DNA of 64,000 nucleotides from positions 4,376,437-4,440,436 of the forward strand of contig NC_049981.1 in the NCBI RefSeq assembly GCF_000003815.2. The letters are read 5' to 3'. The translations under genes were made by a program, and so were the position numbers. Of this stretch, positions 58,696-64,000 are shown in pieces (the stretch's first letter is position 1; every line of letters starts with the position of its first letter). The stretch is from Branchiostoma floridae (lineage: Eukaryota > Chordata > Leptocardii > Amphioxiformes > Branchiostomatidae). The notes beneath the pieces were generated by a model. That model did no database searches and was not told where the DNA came from. It saw nothing but the letters and a program-made list of their open reading frames with translations.

Positions 58696-59544
58696 CTAAT
58701 ATAGAAAGTGTAAAATGTATTTAGCGAAGTGGTCAGGTCTTGGTAGCGACTGCTAGAACTAGACCACTTGCACCAAAATGAGTGTTACGAGTGGCACAAT
58801 AGTCGGAGCATTGTAAAACTACACAACGGGAAGGGCTAGTCTATGAGAAAATGCATCATCTAACTCTTCTTTTCTCTCCATCTGTCTATCCCTGTCTTTC
58901 TAATATCAATGTGCTTCTGGGTCTTTCTTTCTCTCTGTCTCTCTCTCTCTCACGCTCGCTCTCTGTGTCTCTCTCCCCCTCTCTCTCTTTTTCTTTTTTA
59001 CCCCTCTCCCTTTCTCATACCCATCTATCCTTCTCCATTTCTCCGTCTTTATTTCCCACAATTGGTGGAAAATTTCTAACTAACACACCGCTCATTGAAT
59101 TGTATATACCAATACAATACTAATACAATACAATGTAACTTGAACAGTGAAACAATCATCACCACTTACAGCGTTCGATGTAGTCACGCTGTTCCAGGTC
59201 CTGGATCCTCTGGTCCTTGGCCCCCATCTCGGTCTGAAGTTGTTGGATATCAGCCTGGTGCATCTGGTCTTTGGCCGCCATCTCATTTTGAATTTGCTGA
59301 ATTTCAGCTTCCATCTCTTGGTCTTTGGCGTGAAGCTGTTGTATTTCGGCCTGGTACATCTGGTCTTTGGTCGCCATCTCGGTCTGAAGTTGTCCAATCT
59401 CAGTCTGGAACTCTTGGTCTTTGGCCGCCGTGTCATGTCGAAGCTGCTGCATTTCGGCCTGTATCGCTTTGTCGTCCGCCTGAAGCTGTAGCATGTCGGC
59501 CTGTAGCTGCTCGAGCACACTTTGTAGGGACAGAGCTCGAGAGG
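58427..59544 (-). CDS. Gene D: coiled-coil H-type lectin
   Basis: Two exons, 59544-59170 and 58695-58427, phase 1 junctions, stop TGA at 58429-58427. Exon 1 encodes about 124 residues of coiled coil made of 16-18-residue repeats (AKDQ-x-Q-x-EIQQLQTEM). Exon 2 encodes an H-type lectin domain: GVFETPDDVF, FSRAFRTTPVVTVGLTSLD, TSLTVRIGTWASSQLYAAYV HW. H-type lectins (discoidin, snail agglutinin) bind GalNAc/Gal, usually as trimers, and a coiled coil would suit that. The true 5' exon lies above 59544; a candidate is listed separately. Secretion is inferred from the family. Confidence 0.85.
58868..59045. repeat. CT-rich low-complexity tract
   Basis: TCTCTCTCTC with T and C runs within the gene D intron. 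Open frames of Ser/Leu through it are artefacts. Confidence 0.9.
59170..59544 (-). CDS. Gene D coiled-coil exon
   Basis: 375 nt, phase 1-1, acceptor TTTTGCTCCAG, donor GTAAGT. Begins SRALSLQSVLEQLQAD. Four to five AKDQ-containing repeats at 59185-59440 (about 48-54 bp units); ends RDYIERC with the Cys codon split by the intron. Confidence 0.88.
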
Positions 59545-59889
59545 CTGGAGCAAAACAGAAGAAAAAGTATAGTGTTAGATAATGTAGATGATGTGTGTTT
59601 GCATAATTTCATTAGATAATCGTTTTATAAAGAGGGCGAATGGGTGGTGTTAAAGCCAAGACGCATTTTTTATGTAGTGTGAAAACCAGTCCTTTTTTTG
59701 GCGTAAGAAAAGGAAAGAGACTTTCGAATGGTATTTTAGAACTGTATATATATACAAACAAAAAAACAAGTGGATACAACTGGAGTAGATAAAAGGTATA
59801 TGGCTGAGTTGCCATCATCAAAGATGGAGATACTAGTAGGCTGATACATGTGGTCGAATAATGCAATTCATAATACAGAAACAAAAGAA

Positions 59890-60300
59890 GAATACGGAAG
59901 GTAAACCATCACAATCTCGCCCTAAAACTAGAAAGGCCGACATTTGCTTGAGAGCAAATACAGCATATTTCAGACATACCCGTTCCCATGCAAAATTGAA
60001 CTGTTCCAAATCACTCCTGCGCAAAAATTGAACATTCTAACAGTAACTTCTCGAAATGAACTACTACCAAGGCCGACATCAAGGATCAAAAAGGATTGAC
60101 ATGAATAAAATTAAAGCCATCATATAGAAGTCAAACGAGTGACATTTGGTATAACATCTACACAAATCACAGTCCAAAGGATGAATTAATATTAATATTA
60201 ACAAAATTATAAATTAGAAAACAGAAAGAAACAAACATGCCGATAACGGGGATCGACCCCGGGTCGGCGGATTACAAATCGAACGTGCAAACCACAACAC
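59890..60300 (-). mobile_element. tRNA-headed repeat, short copy, reverse orientation
   Basis: On the minus strand a tRNA-like head (GTTTGCACGTTCGATTTGTA A...CCCGGGGTCGATCCCCG) is followed by a body ending GCTGTATTTGCTCTCAAGCA AATGTCGGCC, the same end as 27190-28470. It lacks the 162-bp array. Lies upstream of the gene D coiled-coil exon. Confidence 0.65.
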
Positions 60301-60456
60301 CAAAAGCTCTAGAGCAACTGACGTGGTCAGTTTGGCAGCGCTTAAACCCCACTGTTACACAATAAGCAGCATAATATATTTGACCCCCCCCCCCTCCCCA
60401 CAGAAAAATACTAGTATGTGGACGTCGTCACGATCAAAATAAAGATAACTAGTTAC

Positions 60457-60490
60457 CGTCAAAAATCAGAAATGATGCAGAAAACACCAT
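60457..60490 (-). CDS. Candidate gene D first exon
   Basis: ATG then VFSASFLIFD and one base before GTAACT (phase 1), which would join the phase 1 acceptor at 59544. Short and hydrophobic like a partial signal peptide; the frame is open further upstream. Weak evidence. Confidence 0.3.
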
Positions 60491-61199
60491 GACATCTCGT
60501 GTGGAAGTATCTTTTGCCCTTTCCCAAGGAAAACTGATTTCGCCTACTAACGTTATCAGTTCATGCATGTTTTTGACAACAAACGGAGATACACTACGAC
60601 GGCAGTGGCTTGTCAGCACTTGCCTGCGGTACCAGCGTTCCACAGTTCTCATATAACGTTGTTTTGACGAATTTCACAAACGAAAACACCTTTCAATGTA
60701 CATTAACAACGGAGTGAACAATGTAAGGCTAGCCATTTCTCACCTAAAGATGTTCTGCTACCGATGACAACCGAAACTGGGTAGAAGCTGACGTAAAATG
60801 CGCAGAAAACTGCAGACTAAATGCAGTTGCTGCGGGAGTCTGTGACGTAAATGTAAAATTAAAAATGAACGAGTCCGGGGTGGAATCTTCAAGAAGGTCT
60901 GCATAAAAATCTCAAACCTAAAAGTTTCTTTCCGTATATATATTTTGTGTATATTTGTAATTGCTGTTTTCAAAATAATGGTCACATATTATATTCCTAT
61001 TTTCTTTGCAGTAACCTTTTATGGAGTAACATAAATTACAAAATCCTCTCAAATATGAATGGTTCCGTCTACATATAAACATGACAATCAAATGTTGCGT
61101 CATTGCCGACGAAGTGTTCCTTTCTCTTCGCTGATTGGCTGGCGGCACAATTCAATTAATTAGCAGACTGACACCTGTCACCTGTCGCCCAGGGCGGGA

Positions 61200-61480
61200 G
61201 TTATTGCTTTGTTTGCCATATATGGAACGCACTAAACGTCGAGAATGGCCAAAACACCTCCCGCAAAAACCCGAAATGGGTCATTTTGAAGTGATATACG
61301 CCAAAAATGAAAATTGGGTTCTTTAAATAAATACTCCACGCACGCCTGTACCAAACTTTTAGGTATTGGTCCACTCTACCATATGCATTGTGCAAAATTT
61401 CAGGTCATTCGGTCCAGGAACGACGGAGATGATTCGCTTTGAAAATTTGACAGGAGAAAGAAAGAAAGAAGAAGAAACAC
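61200..61480 (-). mobile_element. Partial tRNA-headed repeat family copy
   Basis: CAGGTCATTCGGTCCAGGAA CGACGGAGATGA and GAAAGAAAGAAAGAAGAAGA match 63615-63690 and, reversed, 27340-27420. Confidence 0.7.
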
Positions 61481-61545
61481 AAGTTAGGAATGTTTGTAAG
61501 CATAAGTCCGTGAGATTTCTGAAACAACAGCAATTCCGTGATAAA

Positions 61546-61606
61546 CGGAACCTTCTAAAAACGTACGGAGCTAACCGTTAGCTCCGTACGTTTTTAGAAG
61601 GTTCCG
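61546..61606. repeat. Perfect 30-bp palindrome
   Basis: CGGAACCTTCTAAAAACGTA CGGAGCTAAC, one C, then the exact reverse complement. Would form a 30-bp stem with a one-base centre. Confidence 0.97.
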
Positions 61607-61762
61607 AGTGCAGCGAAAATACCATCGATAGCGATTCAACTTCGGATGGCAAACCGGACAAAAGTTATAAGTACTGTTGAAGTCATTAACGTTAAAGTTT
61701 GTTTTTATTTGCCTTTGACGGTTTGACCTGAAATACTGTTACGCTAAACTCCTGCAGAGAAG

Positions 61763-62173
61763 TTAAGTGACTGCTGTGATTATTACAGAAATGCCCCTAA
61801 AAACTGATACAATAAGCCTTCTGAATAGCCTAAAGTGCAAGAGTTTCAGGCGGGCTTCGCCCCCCTGGGACCCCCAACGGGGCTCTGCCCCTGGACCCTG
61901 CCTGGGCCTTCGGCGTTCTTCGGCGGCCCCCGAAAAAAATTCTGGCGGGAACACTGCAGTATATACCAGTGTTCTCGCCAGAAATTTTTCATAGCGTCGG
62001 GGCAGGGGTCCGGGGGCCGCCGAAGGCCCTCGGCGGGGTCCAGGGGCAGCGCCCCGGTGGGGGGACCCAGGGGGGCCAAGCCCCCCTTGAAGCTCTTGCA
62101 TTTTAGGCTATTGAGAAGGCTTATTTTATCACTTTTTAGGGCCATATCTACGATCATCGTAGCAGTCACTTAA
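61763..62173. mobile_element. TTAA-flanked foldback MITE, about 410 bp
   Basis: TTAAGTGACTGCTGTGATTA ... mirrored at GTAGCAGTCACTTAA. Arms (ATAAGCCTTCTGAATAGCCT; AGGCTATTGAGAAGGCTTAT) enclose a very GC-rich centre with GGGACCCCCAACGGGGCTC and a second inner hairpin near 61937-61990. Confidence 0.88.
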
Positions 62174-62812
62174 CTTTTCTTCAGCAGTTTGACGTAACAA
62201 TATTTCGGATAAAAGCTTCAAAGACAACTAAAAACTCATAAACAACAAACTTTACTCAGCTCAACAGTACTTGATAAATATTGTCCGAGTTGCCATCCGA
62301 AGTTGAAGTGCTTACTAAGTTAGAGCGCTAGTAACGTTATCTTCGCAGCGTTGTTAGCCACCGTGCGACTTATGTAATGTTGACGGTTTGATATCCCTGC
62401 GTCGCCGCCTCGCCGTCAGACGATATTCCCACGGACATGTTCCAAGAAAAATACCGGGCAAAAACCGCTGTTTCGCGTCAGATTCTATTCTTAAAAACAT
62501 GTGGGACTCAGTGTTACAGTCTAATAAATATTTTGTAGAAGCACCGCCGTGGGAAACAAAGTCCAAGGAATGTATTCACGAAGCATGAATTTCGCTGTAC
62601 GGCACCATGACTGTTTGAAACTCTAATCAACATCCGCGTTTGATTGATAGCTGGCGGCCCTTTGACAAAGTCGGCGAAGGATCCCACTAACACTGCCGAC
62701 ACTGCCCTGGCGGTTTGTGGGCGGGGTCACTTTGCGAGGCTTGCCTGACGCCCGGGTTTTACATACAAACTTACGATGGTTTGTAACTTACGTTGCCGAG
62801 CCAAAGAGCTTC

Positions 62813-63330
62813 AAATTTAGAACAGGAATTTTGGGAACGCGACCCGCTATTGTTCCAAAATTATGTCGGAAAGGATTGATTCTATTTCCCGCGCTGAAAT
62901 AAAAATTACGCAACTACTAGTAACTGCCTGTTGGTCAACCCCGATCCCCAAATACGGGACATTCCCCGGGAACTGGCTGTTCCGGGGAGGGATCCCACCC
63001 CACTGATAACTCGCGGCAAGGCACACTCGCTACACTTTTTACATTTTTTGGCGCGAAAGCAGGGCGCCACACGCAAAATTTAGAACAGGAAATTTGGGAA
63101 CGCAACCCGTTCTTGCTCTAGAAATGTGTCAGAAAGAATTGATTGTATTTTCCTCACAGAAAAAGAAATGACGCAACTACTAGTAAGAGCCTTTGTTTAC
63201 ATCAACCACGCTCCCCAAATAAGGAGTTCCGTAACGGAATCGTGGGGCCCCGCTTATGAATATTATTTAGCCTTCGCTCTTCGCGCACAGGTGTGGACTC
63301 CGTGCGGGGTCACGGAAGGTCACGCCAGGA
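62813..63330. repeat. Diverged 265-bp direct duplication
   Basis: AAATTTAGAACAGGAA...TTTGGGAACGC at 62813 and 63078, GGATTGATT/GAATTGATT, and ACGCAACTACTAGTAA at 62909 and 63172. Confidence 0.8.
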
Positions 63331-63409
63331 GGCCAAAAGAAAACAAGTTACCCCTCAGAAAAGTGCCAAAATTAATTATTTTAAAGTAGTTTATGTCAAA
63401 ACTTTTACT

Positions 63410-63740
63410 TGGATCATTTTACCAACTATCTAATGCCTATCTACACCAAATTTCAGGCCATTCCATTGTAAGACCAGGGTACAGGGGGACAATATATTTT
63501 ATTTTGGTCAAAACATGACCTTGAAACCTCAATAAAATCATTTTAGAGGTAGATATGAAAAAAACTGAGAAAAAAGCATCAAGGTATTGGCCCATGCTAC
63601 CGCTGTGCCAAATTTCAGGTCATTCGGTCCAGGAACGGCGGAGATGAATCACTTTGAAGATTTGACAAAAGAAAGAAGAAAGAAAGAAGAAACATTACGA
63701 ATACAATATATTTCACCATACTATGTATGGCTGAAATATA
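63410..63740 (-). mobile_element. Partial tRNA-headed repeat family copy
   Basis: Reverse of 27290-27600: CAATATATTTCACCATAC TATGTATGGCTGAAATA hairpin, GAAAGAAGAAAGAAAG, GGTCATTCGGTCCAGGAACG and AACCTCAATAAAATCATTTT. The tRNA head is missing. Confidence 0.75.
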
Positions 63741-64000
63741 ATTACATTAACATTTAATTTATCAATCTCTGTACCAACAAATCTACCTGATAACATAAAT
63801 ATCCTAGATTCTGCCAAACTAATTCATTCATTTTTGGGAATGAACCATTATTTTCCAACAAGGCAACCATCATTTTTACGAAGCCTCTAACGGGATCCGC
63901 GTCTCTTGGGTTCTAGAAATGGTTCAACCAGAAAAAGTAGACGCGTGGCCCAGAATTGCCGTTTCCAGATGTCGCATTGGGTTTCTGGCCACCAAACTTC
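63741..64000. other. Window end, nothing recognised
   Basis: AT-rich DNA with no gene, repeat or splice pattern that I can support. Confidence 0.4.

Noticed and set aside
59092-59553. Alternative-frame peptides rich in Arg/Lys/Pro over the coiled-coil exon
   Set aside because: Shadow frames of the AKDQ repeats; the spliced frame joins the lectin exon in phase.
60236-60300. Functional tRNA gene
   Set aside because: A B box and T-arm are present but the acceptor stem does not close and the sequence is the head of a dispersed repeat.
61763-62173. Gly/Pro-rich open frames in the GC-rich block
   Set aside because: They arise from the foldback MITE on both strands.

Overview
Eukaryotic (metazoan) DNA. 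Genes are broken by GT-AG introns. The main loci are built from extracellular modules (CCP/sushi, EGF, vWA, SEA) carried on symmetric phase 1-1 exons, and introns and spacers are dense in LINE, SINE, LTR and TIR elements. The domain mix (huge CCP arrays, an NHL/coiled-coil protein without a visible RING, an H-type lectin with a coiled coil) and the tRNA-headed SINEs fit an invertebrate deuterostome. A lancelet (Branchiostoma) is my best guess, by inference only. One 100-N assembly gap lies at 20548-20647.

Layout. (1) Gene A, + strand, about 1-9454, 5' end outside the window: 16 intact CCP exons (the first partial), one CCP exon with an in-frame stop, one decayed CCP relic, then EGF, transmembrane and cytoplasmic-tail exons. 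(2) Gene B, + strand, 12033-47639, apparently complete: signal peptide, 30-nt microexon, 14 CCP, 2 EGF, a two-exon vWA, CCP, EGF, 4 CCP, a frameshifted EGF, a Thr/Ser/Pro-rich stalk with EGF, EGF, a two-exon SEA, EGF, TM and tail. Its EGF/TM/tail end and introns are paralogous to those of gene A, so A and B are a tandem head-to-tail receptor pair. (3) Gene C, - strand, 56700-50234, convergent with gene B: Cys-rich N-terminus, coiled coil and NHL beta-propeller over three exons; the start is uncertain. (4) Gene D, - strand, about 60490-58427: coiled coil plus H-type lectin domain.

The rest is mostly mobile or repetitive DNA: a CR1/Jockey-like LINE fragment and a second LINE 3' end, at least two tRNA-derived SINE families, several TTAA-flanked TIR families, a hAT-like element, a non-autonomous LTR element with a nested insertion, two inverted 1.33-kb copies of one repeat, a 162-bp tandem array, and a striking array of short CAGCACTGG...CCAGTGCTG palindromes in the last large intron of gene B.

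How the genes relate. A and B look like type I membrane proteins with long adhesive or recognition ectodomains and almost identical Tyr/Pro-rich tails that could bind SH2/SH3 or endocytic adaptors. Broken CCP exons, recent 930-bp exon duplications and alternative splice sites show that the arrays are still turning over. The neighbouring lectin and NHL genes could share an innate-recognition theme, but nothing in the sequence shows that they act together.
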